Positions 37,886 to 47,017 are shown, counted from the stretch's first letter. The stretch is 64,000 bases of DNA from Streptomyces neyagawaensis (GCF_023516595.1 NZ_JAMGBG010000025.1:124001-188000), one strand, 5' to 3'. Made by a program: numbers and translations. Notes: generated from the letters alone by a model not told the origin.

Positions 37886-38875
37886 CTAATCCCTGTCCGC
37901 CAGCGCCTCCTGGCGGTACTCCGTGGGCGGGACGCCGTACGCCGTGCGGAAGGCTCGGGTGAAGTCGGAGGCACGGGGGTAGCCCCAGCGGGTGGCGATG
38001 ACGTGGACCGGGGTGGCGCGCAGGGAGCGGTCGGCGAGGTCGCGGTGGGCGCCTTCCAGGCGGCGGGCCCGGATCCACGCGGCGACCGTCTCGCCCCGGG
38101 TGTGCTGCTGGAAGACCCGGTGCAGATAGCTGACGGAGATGTGGTGCGCGGCCGCGATCACCGGCGGTGTCAGCTCCGGGTCGTGCAGGTTCTGCCGGAT
38201 GAACGCGGTGATGCGCCGGGCGAGGGCCTCCTGGCGGGTCTCCGGGGGCAGCGCGGCCTCGGCGTCCAGCGCCTGGCCCAGCACGGCGGACACCAGGTCG
38301 AGGACGACCGTCCCGAGGCGCGGCGCGTCGGCCGGGCTGAGGGTGTCGGCCTGCCGTTCCAGACCGAGCAGGAAGTCCGTCAGCAGCGCGGCGATGCCCT
38401 CCCGGCCCGGAAGGCCACGGCCCAGCAACTCCCCCACGCGGTGCGGCGGGAGCGGCAGCAGCGACTTGGGGAAGTCGACGCCCACACCCCGCAGGGGCGC
38501 GGGCCGCAGATCGTCCGCCGGCCGGAGGTCGTACGGCTGCGAACTGTCCGCGAGGTGCAGGTCGAACGCGCCGAACGCGCCATTGCGTCCCGCGTGGTCG
38601 AGGGTCAACTCGCCGTCGAGCAGCAGCGACAGGTGGTACAGCTCGGGGTCGGACTGGCGCACCATCCTCTGGCTGCGCCGATAGCGCGTCGGCAGGAACG
38701 AGGTGGGCCACACGGTCACCGGGCCCAGCTCCATCAGCCGGAACTCCGCCCAGAAGTCGGTGGTGTGGGCGCTGATGATGTCGCTGGGCGAACGCATCCG
38801 GCCGACCATCTCCCGCCAGTGGTCGAACCTGTCGTCCGCCGGCACGTCCTCGCTACGGAACACCGTCCCGATCAT
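37886..38875 (-). CDS. AraC family transcriptional regulator
   Basis: 329 residues. N-terminal AraC-binding-like (cupin-type) domain (FDHWREMVGRMRSPSDIISA) and C-terminal double helix-turn-helix: VIAAAHHISVSYLHRVFQQH and VHVIATRWGYPRASDFTRAF followed by TAYGVPPTEYR. The N-terminal part resembles the NphR/FeaR group. Target genes are not evident; the nearest neighbours are the 77-residue protein gene and the hypothetical gene at 37021. Confidence 0.92.
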   Translation of the reverse strand: MIGTVFRSEDVPADDRFDHWREMVGRMRSPSDIISAHTTDFWAEFRLMELGPVTVWPTSFLPTRYRRSQRMVRQSDPELYHLSLLLDGELTLDHAGRNGAFGAFDLHLADSSQPYDLRPADDLRPAPLRGVGVDFPKSLLPLPPHRVGELLGRGLPGREGIAALLTDFLLGLERQADTLSPADAPRLGTVVLDLVSAVLGQALDAEAALPPETRQEALARRITAFIRQNLHDPELTPPVIAAAHHISVSYLHRVFQQHTRGETVAAWIRARRLEGAHRDLADRSLRATPVHVIATRWGYPRASDFTRAFRTAYGVPPTEYRQEALADRD

Positions 38876-39148
38876 CGCGTCCCAATCTCCGCCGCCCCGG
38901 CCGTCTCAAAACAGCCGTCGTCCTCGAACAGCCGTCATCCTCGCACGCGGTACACGCACGGCCGACACGCGGGGAGCACGGCGGCAGCGCATACGGAGGG
39001 CACGGGTCCGCCGCCCCGGCCCGACCGGCGCCCGGGTGGGACAACTCATGGCCGGATCGACCCTGTTGATGTTGGTCTTGCTGCACACTCCTCACGGGCA
39101 GCGGTCGGTGAAAGGCCGACGACCCTCGACGTGTCGGCTGGAGACCTG

Positions 39149-39382
39149 ATGTCGGAGAACAAGTCGAGCAACTCGATCAACTCGAACAACTCGAGCAAGG
39201 TGAGCCGTTGGGACCAGCACGGGCGACAGCACGTCGTACGGGTCCAGCGCTCCGGTGTGCAGCGCACGATCAGATGCGACACGTGCGGCTGGCGCAAGGG
39301 CGCGCAGTTCCTGCCGTGGCTGAAGGCGCAGGAGCATCTCGCCGAGGCCCACCAGGCGACGGTGGACCCCGCGGCCTCCTGA
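39149..39382 (+). CDS. Small C2H2 zinc-finger-like protein
   Basis: 77 residues from the ATG at 39149, with GGAG seven bases upstream. The N terminus is a Ser/Asn run (SENKSSNSINSNNSSKVSRW) encoded by AT-richer DNA; the rest contains CDTCGWRKGAQFLPW and KAQEHLAEAHQ, spacing Cys-x2-Cys-x18-His-x4-His, able to bind one zinc. The basic sequence HGRQHVVRVQRSGVQRTIR suggests nucleic-acid binding. Similar small proteins are conserved in Streptomyces as hypotheticals. Confidence 0.75.
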   Translation: MSENKSSNSINSNNSSKVSRWDQHGRQHVVRVQRSGVQRTIRCDTCGWRKGAQFLPWLKAQEHLAEAHQATVDPAAS

Positions 39383-39395
39383 ACCGGCCGGGTGG

Positions 39396-39794
39396 TCAGG
39401 CCCGTGCGTCGAGGGCCTGTGCGACCCGGTCCAGCACGCGCCGCCAGTGCTCCCTGCGCCGCTCGCGTTCCCCGGCGCTCGCCATCCGCTCCTGGTGGAA
39501 CCGGAGGACCGCCCTGCCCCCGGTGGCGGCCGAGACGGTGACCTGGGCGGTCGTGTCGCCGTACGTCACCCGGATCCGTTCGCCGGGCCGGTATCCGCGC
39601 ACCTCGCCGCCGATCCCCGCGTCGGTGGTGTACGGGGCGCCGCGCTCGGGGGTGAGCCGCGCCCCGACCCCGAGCCACAGCGCCAGCCCCCGCGGTCCGC
39701 TGATGAACTCCCAGACAGCGGCGGGTGGTTGGGCGAGCGTGCGGGAGACACCGATCTCCCATCCCGCGTCCTGGGTCAGTCCGGTGGCGGCCAT
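39396..39794 (-). CDS. SRPBCC (AHSA1-like) domain protein
   Basis: 132 residues from the ATG at 39794, with GAGGAG eight bases upstream. The START/Bet v1-like pattern is clear: IGVSRTLAQPPAAVWEFISG at the N terminus and VLRFHQERMASAGERERRRE in the last helix. The gene begins five bases after the CGNR gene stop, so the two are co-transcribed. Family members bind small hydrophobic ligands or act as stress co-chaperones. Confidence 0.85.
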   Translation of the reverse strand: MAATGLTQDAGWEIGVSRTLAQPPAAVWEFISGPRGLALWLGVGARLTPERGAPYTTDAGIGGEVRGYRPGERIRVTYGDTTAQVTVSAATGGRAVLRFHQERMASAGERERRREHWRRVLDRVAQALDARA

Positions 39795-39799
39795 GGCGA

Positions 39800-40498
39800 T
39801 CACTCCTCGTGCGGGGCGGACTCGTCGGTGCGGCGCGCGCGTTGGGCGCGGTGGGCGCGGACCTTGCTGCGGTTGCCGCAGTGCTCCATGGAGCACCAGC
39901 GGCGGCGGCCGGGCCGCGAGGTGTCGACGTAGATCAGATAGCAGCGCTCGCCGGAGCACATGCGGACGCGGTCCGCGTACGGCCCGGTGAGCAGGTCGAC
40001 GGCGTCGCGGGCGACGGTGGAGGCGAGCTGGGCGCCGCTCGCCGGGGCGGGCGACCAGCGCCGGGTGCCGTCCTCTCCGAGGGCGGGGGCGAGCGGGGGT
40101 CGTGCCGCCGCGTCGTTGATGACGCGCAGGTCGGCGGGGCCGGCCGCCGGGAGGTCCAGTGGGGCCAGTCCGTCCGGGTGGAGGCGGGAGACCACCGTGC
40201 GCAGCAGCGCGTCGCGCAGTCGCCGTACGTGCTCCACGTCGGCGTCGGTGAGGTCCAGGGTGTCCGGGGTGGGGGTGAGCCGGGACCTGCCGACCCAGGC
40301 GGCCAGGTCCTCGGTGGTGTGCAGCACCTCGTAGCGGGCGAGGGCGCCGGGACCTCCGGTGACGAGGAGTTCCAGACAGAGGGCGCCCGGATCGAACCGG
40401 AAGACATGGCCGGTGTACGAGCGCAGGGGGATTCCCGGCCCTTCCGTGGACCTGGAAGGCGCCCCTTCCGGCGTGGCTGCTGTGGACGACGAGGGCAT
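39800..40498 (-). CDS. CGNR zinc-finger transcriptional regulator (ABATE domain)
   Basis: 232 residues. The C-terminal CGNR finger is intact: MCSGERCYLIYVDTSRPGRR then WCSMEHCGNRSKVRAHRAQR. The N-terminal part (FRFDPGALCLELLVTGG ... EDLAAWVGRSRL) is the ABATE stress-sensing domain. The ATG at 40498 lies inside the palindrome at 40496, with no ribosome site, so translation is probably leaderless. Divergent from the VOC gene, which it probably regulates. Confidence 0.93.
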   Translation of the reverse strand: MPSSSTAATPEGAPSRSTEGPGIPLRSYTGHVFRFDPGALCLELLVTGGPGALARYEVLHTTEDLAAWVGRSRLTPTPDTLDLTDADVEHVRRLRDALLRTVVSRLHPDGLAPLDLPAAGPADLRVINDAAARPPLAPALGEDGTRRWSPAPASGAQLASTVARDAVDLLTGPYADRVRMCSGERCYLIYVDTSRPGRRRWCSMEHCGNRSKVRAHRAQRARRTDESAPHEE

Positions 40499-40522
40499 GT
40501 AACCACTATAACCGGTTACATG
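40496..40522. promoter_or_regulatory. Palindrome containing both divergent start codons
   Basis: CATGTAACC at 40496-40504 and GGTTACATG at 40514-40522 are exact reverse complements around nine bases (ACTATAACC). The left arm holds the CGNR start codon (reverse strand) and the right arm holds the VOC ATG. The two starts are 21 bases apart, so each promoter must extend into the opposing coding sequence and both mRNAs must be leaderless. A regulator bound here would block both. Confidence 0.8.
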
Positions 40523-40978
40523 AGTGCCGCACTGAGCTGGAAACTGGTCATCGACACCCGCGACGCGCAGCCCCTGGCCGATTTCTGGGCCGCCGCGCTG
40601 GGCTACGAGGTGGAGGATCCGAGCGCGCTGATCGCGCACCTCCGCTCCACGGGCGACCTTCCCGAGGAGGCCGTCGGCGAGCACGCCGGCCACGCCGTGT
40701 TCCGCGGGTACGCCGCCGTCCGCCACCCCGAGGACCCGTACGACGCCTTCACCGGCATCGGCCGGGGCCGCCGCCTCCTCTTCCAGGACGTCCCGGAGCC
40801 GAAGACAGTGAAGAACCGCCTCCACATCGACGTCCACGCCGAACCGGGCGGCCTGGACGACCTGGTGGCCCGCCTGGAGACCCTGGGCGCCACCCGACTG
40901 CACGAGGTGGACAAGGGCCCGGCGGGCCACTGGTGGGTGATGCACGACCCGGAGGGCAACGAGTTCTGCGTGGCCTAG
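40520..40978 (+). CDS. VOC family (glyoxalase/bleomycin resistance-like) protein
   Basis: 152 residues. Two VOC modules are visible, beginning LSWKLVIDTRDAQPLADFWA and NRLHIDVHAEPGGLDDLVAR, ending in WWVMHDPEGNEFCVA; His and Glu residues at strand ends fit metal binding. Substrate unknown; possible drug-binding or isomerase role. The ATG at 40520 is inside the palindrome shared with the CGNR gene. Confidence 0.88.
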   Translation: MSAALSWKLVIDTRDAQPLADFWAAALGYEVEDPSALIAHLRSTGDLPEEAVGEHAGHAVFRGYAAVRHPEDPYDAFTGIGRGRRLLFQDVPEPKTVKNRLHIDVHAEPGGLDDLVARLETLGATRLHEVDKGPAGHWWVMHDPEGNEFCVA

Positions 40979-41000
40979 GGACGCGCCCCACGCACAACAC

Positions 41001-41250
41001 CCTGACGCCGGGCGCCGGGCGGGGGGCGCCGGACGCCGAGTGCCTCAAGCCGGGCGCCGGGGGGCGGACGGCGAGCAGCTGGACGCCGGGCGGCGGGCGG
41101 CGCGCTTCCCAAGCCGGACGCCGGACGCCCCACGCCGGACGCCTGGCGGAGGCGGCGGAGGTGGACCGCCGGGCGCCGGGCGCCCCCAGCTGAACGCCGG
41201 GCGGCGGACGCCGAGCGCCCTCCGTCGGACGCCCACCGCCGGTCCCCCTC
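41001..41250. repeat. Degenerate GGACGCCGG / GGGCGCC array
   Basis: About 250 bases built almost only of GGACGCCGGACGCC-like and GGGCGCCGGGCG-like units, interrupted by CAAGCCG and GAGCAGCTGGACG spacers. It fills the convergent gap between the VOC gene and the TetR gene. No ORF with family similarity and no promoter is seen. Confidence 0.65.
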
Positions 41251-41254
41251 CCCC

Positions 41255-41842
41255 TCAGGCCCGCAGCCCCCGGACCACCAGTTCCACGACGGCCTCGAAC
41301 TGGGCGTCGATGTCCGGCTGGTCCCAGTCCTGGGCGTAGCCGGGGTCGTGGAAGCGGGCGGTGGCGTGGAAGACGGCGCGGGCGGTGGTCGGCGGGTCGG
41401 TGACGGTGAAGGCGCCGGTGTCCGCCCCGTCGCGGATGATCCGGGTCAGCTGCCCGGTCAGGTCGGTGATGTGGGCGCCGACGGCCTCGACGTTCTCGCC
41501 GGTCAGGACCTGGTACGTGGCGAACAGCTCGGGGTCGTCGCCCGCCTTGCGCCGCTTGGCCGTGAAGAGGGCGGCGAGCCAGTCGCGCAGCCGGGCCTCC
41601 GGGTCGCGGGCCTCGGCGACGATGCCGGTCAGGGACGCGGACGTACGGTCCAGCCACCTCTTGGTCACCGCCTCCCGCAGCGCCGCCTTCGTACGGAAGT
41701 GGCGGTAGACGCTGCCGTGGCTGACGCCGAGCGCGCGGGCCACGTCGACCACGGTGGCCTTGGCCGGGCCGTGGCGGCGCAGGACCTCCTCGGTCGCTTC
41801 GAGGATGCGCTCGGCGGTCAGGGTCTCGGTGGTCGGCGTCAT
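41255..41842 (-). CDS. TetR family transcriptional regulator
   Basis: 195 residues. N-terminal helix-turn-helix: ERILEATEEVLRRHGPAKAT then VVDVARALGVSHGSVYRHF, a complete TetR_N domain; the C-terminal part resembles the YbiH/TetR_C group. Lies 26 bases downstream of the aldo/keto reductase gene in the same direction, so probably in an operon that it represses through the operator at 42894. Confidence 0.93.
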   Translation of the reverse strand: MTPTTETLTAERILEATEEVLRRHGPAKATVVDVARALGVSHGSVYRHFRTKAALREAVTKRWLDRTSASLTGIVAEARDPEARLRDWLAALFTAKRRKAGDDPELFATYQVLTGENVEAVGAHITDLTGQLTRIIRDGADTGAFTVTDPPTTARAVFHATARFHDPGYAQDWDQPDIDAQFEAVVELVVRGLRA

Positions 41843-41868
41843 GTCCGGAACCGTACCCGGAGCGGGAG

Positions 41869-42879
41869 TCAGCGCTCGCTGTCGAGGTGTGCCATCTGGG
41901 CCGCCGGGTAGCGGTCGCCCGCTGCCGCGCCGGCCGGGACGGCCTCCTCGATCGCCGTCAGATCGGCCTGGTCGAGCCGTACCTCCAGCGCGCCCAGCGC
42001 CTCGGCCAGCCGGTCGCGGCGGCGGGCGCCCACGAGCGGCACGATGTCCTCGCCGCGTGAGAGGACCCAGGCGATCGCGATCTGCGCGACGGTCACGCCC
42101 TTCTGCTCGGCGATCTTCCGCAGCGCCTCGACCAGGTCCAGGTTGTGCCTGAGATTGTCGCCCTGGAAGCGGGGCGAGAGGGAGCGGAAGTCACCGGCCG
42201 CGAGCTGCCGGTCGGGGGTGAAGTGGCCGGAGATCAGACCGCGGGAGAGCACCCCGTACGCCGTCACGGCGATGCCCAGTGCGCGGGCGGTGGGGAGGAT
42301 CTCGTCCTCGATGCCGCGCGAGATGAGGGAGTACTCGATCTGGAGGTCGGTGATGGGGGCGGTGGCGGCCGCTCGGCGGATCGTCTCCGCGCCGACCTCG
42401 CTGAGTCCGATGTGGCGGACGTACCCCTTCTCGACGAGTTCGGCGATCGCGCCGACCGTCTCCTCGATCGGGACGTCGGGGTCGACGCGGGCGATGCGGT
42501 AGATGTCGATGTGGTCCGTGCCGAGTCGCTGGAGCGAGTAGGCGGCGAAGTTCTTCACGGCCGTCGGCCGGCCGTCGTAGCCGGACCAGCCGCCGTCGGG
42601 GTCGCGCAGCGCCCCGAACTTGACGCTGATCAGGGCCTGTTCCCGGTGCGCGGCCGGTGCGGCGCGCAGGGCTTCGCCGATCAGCAGCTCGTTGTGGCCC
42701 ATCCCGTAGAAGTCGCCGGTGTCGAGCAGGGTCACCCCTGCTTCGAGGGCGGCGTGGAGCGTGGCGATGGACTCGGCCCGGTCGGCCGCGCCGTACAGCG
42801 CGGACATGCCCATGCAGCCGAGGCCGAGGGCGGAGACCTGGGGGCCGGTGGTTCCGAGGGTGCGGGTTCGTGTGGTCAT
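41869..42879 (-). CDS. Aldo/keto reductase
   Basis: 336 residues, ATG start at 42879. The TIM-barrel family signature is clear: VSALGLGCMGMSALYGAADR, GVTLLDTGDFYGMGHNELLI (catalytic Asp and Tyr), and IVPLVGARRRDRLAEALGAL for NADPH binding. The catalytic Lys is in LISVKFGAL. Reduces carbonyls of unknown identity. Under control of the large inverted repeat just upstream. Confidence 0.94.
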   Translation of the reverse strand: MTTRTRTLGTTGPQVSALGLGCMGMSALYGAADRAESIATLHAALEAGVTLLDTGDFYGMGHNELLIGEALRAAPAAHREQALISVKFGALRDPDGGWSGYDGRPTAVKNFAAYSLQRLGTDHIDIYRIARVDPDVPIEETVGAIAELVEKGYVRHIGLSEVGAETIRRAAATAPITDLQIEYSLISRGIEDEILPTARALGIAVTAYGVLSRGLISGHFTPDRQLAAGDFRSLSPRFQGDNLRHNLDLVEALRKIAEQKGVTVAQIAIAWVLSRGEDIVPLVGARRRDRLAEALGALEVRLDQADLTAIEEAVPAGAAAGDRYPAAQMAHLDSER

Positions 42880-42893
42880 GCCACCACCCTGAC

Positions 42894-42931
42894 ATGACAG
42901 CTGACAGATTTCAATATCTGTCAGCTGTCAT
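42894..42931 (-). promoter_or_regulatory. Operator, 16-base perfect inverted repeat upstream of the AKR-TetR operon
   Basis: ATGACAGCTGACAGAT at 42894-42909 is repeated exactly in inverse at 42916-42931 around TTCAAT. Each arm itself contains TGACAG twice, and another half-site CTGTCAG follows at 42932-42938. It begins 15 bases before the AKR start codon, an ideal place for TetR repression. Confidence 0.8.
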
Positions 42932-42991
42932 CTGTCAGCCCTCCTTGGTCACCAGCGCCCCCTGCTCACCGGCGGACCTTGCCCACCCGGG

Positions 42992-43975
42992 TCAGCCCTG
43001 CCGCAGCGGTATCGCCAGATCGATCACCTGCCTCGCCCTCGGGAAGCTCCCCAGTTCGCGCGCCCGCCCGGTCAGCAGGTCGACGCCGTACACCCGCGAC
43101 CCCGTCACCGCGTATCCGGCGTTCACCCCGTTCCGGCCGGTGCCGTAGATGTCGAACCCGGCGGTCGGCGGCAGGTCGACGCCGAGCCCGCCGGTGGGCG
43201 CGAGGTTCCCCGCGTTGGCCGGGGACTGCACGGAGATCCGGTCCAGGGCGGTGTCGAGGTCGAACAGCGTGGTGGCCGTGCCGACGTCGAGGTCGTTGTT
43301 GGTGTACGCCGCCCCGGTCACCCCTGACGCGGTCGCGCCGCCGGTGGCGGGCGGGACCGGCGGGTTGGTGAGGGTGCCGTCGACGGCGGTCGTCCCGGCG
43401 GCCGGGGCGCCCTGTGGGTCGTCGAGGTTGTGGCGGAGGTTCTGCCCGGTGTCGCTGATCACCCGGAGCCGGTTGGCTGCGGGGTTGAAGTCGACGCCGT
43501 ACGACCGGCCCTGGAGCGGAACGGAGAGCTGGGAGACCTTGGTGGCCTTGGCGCCCGCCTCCCGCAGCGTGTAGACGCCACCCTGGTCCCCGACGCCGTA
43601 CAGCTTGTTGTTCTGGACGCGGTAGTCGATGCCGACGAGCCGGGTGTCGCCCTTGAGCCCGCGGACCCTGCCGAGCGGTACGGCGGCCCCGGGCCTGTCG
43701 ATCCGGAAGACGACGAGCCGCTGGTCGGCGGTGAGCCCGACGGCCTTCAGCCCGCTCGGCACCCGAGCCCCGCCGACCGGCACACCGCCCTTGGCCTCGA
43801 TACCGGTACCGTCACCGGAACCGGCCGCGTCACCCGCCGCCCCGGACATCGACGCCCTGGACGTCGCCCCGGACCCCGACCACGAGGCTCCGCCGAGCGC
43901 CCCCGATCCGACCGCGCCGACCGTGCCGACCGCGACGGCCATGGTGAGTACGCCGATGACTGCCTGCTTGCGCAT
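42992..43975 (-). CDS. DUF4394 domain secreted protein
   Basis: 327 residues. N-terminal signal (MRKQAVIGVLTMAVAVGTVG) followed by a Gly/Ser-rich linker. The DUF4394 beta-propeller pattern is seen in GLTADQRLVVFRIDRPGAAV, LVGIDYRVQNNKLYGVGDQG, SYGVDFNPAANRLRVISDTG and LRHNLDD. Extracellular, function unknown. Convergent or tandem relations are weak; it diverges from the EEP gene at 44209. Confidence 0.88.
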   Translation of the reverse strand: MRKQAVIGVLTMAVAVGTVGAVGSGALGGASWSGSGATSRASMSGAAGDAAGSGDGTGIEAKGGVPVGGARVPSGLKAVGLTADQRLVVFRIDRPGAAVPLGRVRGLKGDTRLVGIDYRVQNNKLYGVGDQGGVYTLREAGAKATKVSQLSVPLQGRSYGVDFNPAANRLRVISDTGQNLRHNLDDPQGAPAAGTTAVDGTLTNPPVPPATGGATASGVTGAAYTNNDLDVGTATTLFDLDTALDRISVQSPANAGNLAPTGGLGVDLPPTAGFDIYGTGRNGVNAGYAVTGSRVYGVDLLTGRARELGSFPRARQVIDLAIPLRQG

Positions 43976-44208
43976 GTACGCCCCCGTGGAAGATGCGCGG
44001 CCCGCCTGCTGCGGGCCTCATGACCTCTCCTTCGGAGCGGGGACGGATGCGGATGGGTGCCGCTTACGAGAAATTTCCGGGAACTCCGGAAGTCGCCCTG
44101 ACATTCCGTTGGACACGGTTCGTCCGCCCTCCGACAATCGGACCATGCGAAGGGTCGGCGCGCGGTCACCGCGCCCCGGCATCGGCCGCGCGGCTCCCTG
44201 GAGGGCGC

Positions 44209-45324
44209 ATGACGATCCGTATCGCCACGTTCAACGCCGAGAACCTCTTCCGCCGGCCGAAGGTGTTCGGCCTCCAGGACCCCGAGCGGCGCAAGGAGAT
44301 CCTGGACGACTTCAACGAACTGGTCGCCCTCCTGGACAAGGACATCTACGCGGAGGCGGACAAGGAGCGGATCGCCGAGCTGATCGTGAAGCACGGCGCC
44401 CACGACCCGGCCGGGGGCGGCGACCACCCGTTCCTCGTCAACCAGCCACGGGGCGGCGCCAAGTTGTTCACGGTCGGCCAGGCCGGCGGCTCGGGCATCC
44501 GGATCGTCGCCAAGGGCCGCTCGAAGTGGGCGGGTTGGGCGGAGATGGTGCGCGGCGACCTCAGCTGGCAGGCCGTGGAGAACACCGCCCGTGTGATGGC
44601 GGAGGTCGACGCAGACATCCTCCTCACCGTCGAGGTGGAGGACCGCATCACCCTGGACCGTTTCAACTCCCAGGTCCTGGGCGGGGCGTTGGGCAACCGT
44701 CCCTACCCGTTCAACCTGCTGGTCGACGGCAACGACAACCGGGGCATCGACGTGGGCATCCTCAGCCGGTTCCCGATCACGTCCGTGCGGTCGCACATCT
44801 TCGACCCGGGCGAGTCCGGGCAGCCGGTGTTCAGCCGGGACTGCCCCGAGTTCGAGATCGAGATACCGGGTGAGCCCCTGTGGGTCCTCGGCAACCACTT
44901 CAAGAGCAAGGGCTTCGGCCGCGCCTCCGAGAACGACAGGCGCCGCAAGGCCCAGGCCCTGCGCGTACAGGAGATCTACGAGGCGGCGCTCCGCCGTTCG
45001 CCCCGTGTCGTCGTCGCCGGCGACCTCAACGACTCCCTCGACAGCGCCCCCGTCAAGCTCCTCCTCGACGCGGGCCTGCGCGAGGCCATGACCCACGACA
45101 GCTACGAAGGGGTCCTGCCCGGCACGCACGGCACCGGCAAGCGCGACGAGCAGAAGCTCGACTACCTGCTGTTCTCGCCCGAGCTGTGGGACGCGGTGAC
45201 CCATGTGGGCGTGGAGCGCCGGGGCATCTGGGCCCCGAGGACCTTCCCGTCCTTCACCACGGTCACCTCGAAGCTCGACCAGGCCTCGGACCACGCGGCC
45301 CTGTTCGCGGATCTGGACCTGTAG
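44209..45324 (+). CDS. Endonuclease/exonuclease/phosphatase (EEP) family protein
   Basis: 371 residues from the ATG at 44209, with GGAGG five bases upstream. EEP catalytic motifs: IRIATFNAENLFRRPKVFGL, TVEVEDRITLDRFNSQVLGG (Glu), DVGILSRFPI, VVAGDLNDSLDS, and the final SDHAALFADLDL (His). No signal peptide. Substrates in this family range from nucleic acids to phosphoesters; not determinable here. Confidence 0.9.
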   Translation: MTIRIATFNAENLFRRPKVFGLQDPERRKEILDDFNELVALLDKDIYAEADKERIAELIVKHGAHDPAGGGDHPFLVNQPRGGAKLFTVGQAGGSGIRIVAKGRSKWAGWAEMVRGDLSWQAVENTARVMAEVDADILLTVEVEDRITLDRFNSQVLGGALGNRPYPFNLLVDGNDNRGIDVGILSRFPITSVRSHIFDPGESGQPVFSRDCPEFEIEIPGEPLWVLGNHFKSKGFGRASENDRRRKAQALRVQEIYEAALRRSPRVVVAGDLNDSLDSAPVKLLLDAGLREAMTHDSYEGVLPGTHGTGKRDEQKLDYLLFSPELWDAVTHVGVERRGIWAPRTFPSFTTVTSKLDQASDHAALFADLDL

Positions 45325-45371
45325 GAGCCGGACTGCTGGGGCCCTCGTAAACGAAGAGTTCCCCGGCCCCG

Positions 45372-45408
45372 GTAAGGGGCGCGGGGAACCGCACGGCCGA
45401 CCACGAGC
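45372..45408. repeat. Dispersed element between convergent EEP and glyS genes
   Basis: AAGGGGCGCGGGGAACCGCA followed by CGGCCGACCACGAGC matches the CAGGGGCGCGGGGAACTGCG element of 5121 and 13993. Again it lies in a convergent intergenic region. Confidence 0.5.
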
Positions 45409-45465
45409 GAACCCGCGGCCGGCCGAAGTCACGGGCCGGGCAGACGCCGACCCGCGAAGAACGAC

Positions 45466-46848
45466 CTAGCAGCCGATGAGACGCGCGGCGAGGTACCCCT
45501 CGATCTGGTCCAGCGACACCCGCTCCTGCTTCATCGAGTCACGCTCACGCACCGTCACCGCGTTGTCGTCGAGCGTGTCGAAGTCCACGGTCACGCAGTA
45601 CGGCGTACCGATCTCGTCCTGACGGCGGTAGCGGCGGCCGATGGCGCCCGCGTCGTCGAACTCGATGTTCCAGTGCTGCCGCAGCGCCTGCGCGAGCCCC
45701 TTGGCCTTCGGGGACAGCTCGGGGTTGCGGGACAGCGGCAGGACCGCGACCTTCACCGGGGCGATGCGGTGGTCGAGGCGGAGCACCGTCCGCTTCTCCA
45801 GCTTGCCCTTGGCGTTGGGCGCCTCGTCCTCGGTGTACGCGTCGAGCAGGAACGCGAGCATCGTGCGGCCGACACCGGCGGCGGGCTCGATGACGTACGG
45901 GGTGTAGCGCTCGCCGGCCTCCTGGTCGAAGAAGAAGAGGTCCTGGCCGGAGGCCTTGGAGTGCGCGGTGAGGTCGTAGTCCGTGCGGTTGGCGACGCCC
46001 TCCAGCTCACCCCACTCGTTGCCGCCGAACTGGAAGCGGTACTCGATGTCGGCGGTGCGCTTGGAGTAGTGGGAGAGCTTCTCCTTCGGGTGCTCGTACC
46101 ACCGCATGTTCTCCTCGCGCAGACCCAGGCCGGTGTACCAGTTCCACCGCTCCTGCATCCAGTACTCCTGCCACTTCTCGTCCTCGCCCGGCTTGACGAA
46201 GAACTCCATCTCCATCTGCTCGAACTCGCGGGTGCGGAAGATGAAGTTGCCGGGCGTGATCTCGTTGCGGAAGGACTTGCCCATCTGCGCGATGCCGAAC
46301 GGGGGCTTCTTGCGCGAGGTGGTCTGCACCTGGGCGAAGTTGGTGAAGATGCCCTGGGCGGTCTCGGGGCGCAGGTACGCGATCGAGCCGGTGTCCTGGG
46401 TGGGGCCGAGGTGAGTGGAGAGCAGACCCGAGAACTGCTTGGGCTCGGTGAACTGGCCCTTGGTGCCGCAGTTCGGGCAGTTGATGTCCGCGAGACCGTT
46501 CTCCGGCAGGCGGCCCTTCTTCGCCTCGAACGCCTCCTCCAGATGGTCCGCGCGGAACCGCTTGTGGCAGGAGGTGCACTCGGTGAGCGGGTCGGAGAAG
46601 GTGGCGACGTGACCGGAGGCGACCCAGACCTCGGGGGCCAGGATGACGGACGAGTCGAGACCGACCACGTCCTCGCGCGACGTCACCATGTAGCGCCACC
46701 ACTGACGCTTGAGGTTCTCCTTGAGCTCGACACCCAGCGGTCCGTAGTCCCAGGCGGCACGCTGGCCGCCGTAGATCTCGCTGCACGGGAATACGAAGCC
46801 ACGGCGCTTGCTCAGGCTGACGATGGTGTCGATCTTGTCGGCGGCCAC
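45466..46848 (-). CDS. glyS: Glycyl-tRNA synthetase (alpha2 type)
   Basis: 460 residues, GTG start. Class II synthetase: [20 protein letters not shown], a zinc-type Cys pair set ([13 protein letters not shown]), motif 2 in [33 protein letters not shown], and an anticodon-binding domain near the end ([18 protein letters not shown]). Charges tRNA-Gly. Diverges from the zinc uptake operon. Confidence 0.97.
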   Translation of the reverse strand: MAADKIDTIVSLSKRRGFVFPCSEIYGGQRAAWDYGPLGVELKENLKRQWWRYMVTSREDVVGLDSSVILAPEVWVASGHVATFSDPLTECTSCHKRFRADHLEEAFEAKKGRLPENGLADINCPNCGTKGQFTEPKQFSGLLSTHLGPTQDTGSIAYLRPETAQGIFTNFAQVQTTSRKKPPFGIAQMGKSFRNEITPGNFIFRTREFEQMEMEFFVKPGEDEKWQEYWMQERWNWYTGLGLREENMRWYEHPKEKLSHYSKRTADIEYRFQFGGNEWGELEGVANRTDYDLTAHSKASGQDLFFFDQEAGERYTPYVIEPAAGVGRTMLAFLLDAYTEDEAPNAKGKLEKRTVLRLDHRIAPVKVAVLPLSRNPELSPKAKGLAQALRQHWNIEFDDAGAIGRRYRRQDEIGTPYCVTVDFDTLDDNAVTVRERDSMKQERVSLDQIEGYLAARLIGC

Positions 46849-46995
46849 GGTGCTCTCTTCATTACGACGACGGGCGACGAAGCGATGCGCTTCAGAGCGA
46901 ATGCCTCAGGTTACCGGCGGAGGCTGCCCTCCAATCAAATCGGTTCACGGCCAGAACGGACATAGGCCTTACCCAGGGCTTACCAACAGGCTTGT

Positions 46996-47010
46996 TGACA
47001 ATCGTTTCCA
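46996..47010 (+). promoter_or_regulatory. Zur-type box 1
   Basis: TGACAATCGTTTCCA fits the 15-base Fur/Zur-type inverted repeat (TGAnAATnnTTTTCA pattern) with few mismatches. Its centre is 22 bases from that of box 2, about two helical turns, so two Zur dimers could bind on one DNA face. Confidence 0.65.
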
Positions 47011-47017
47011 GAAAAGC

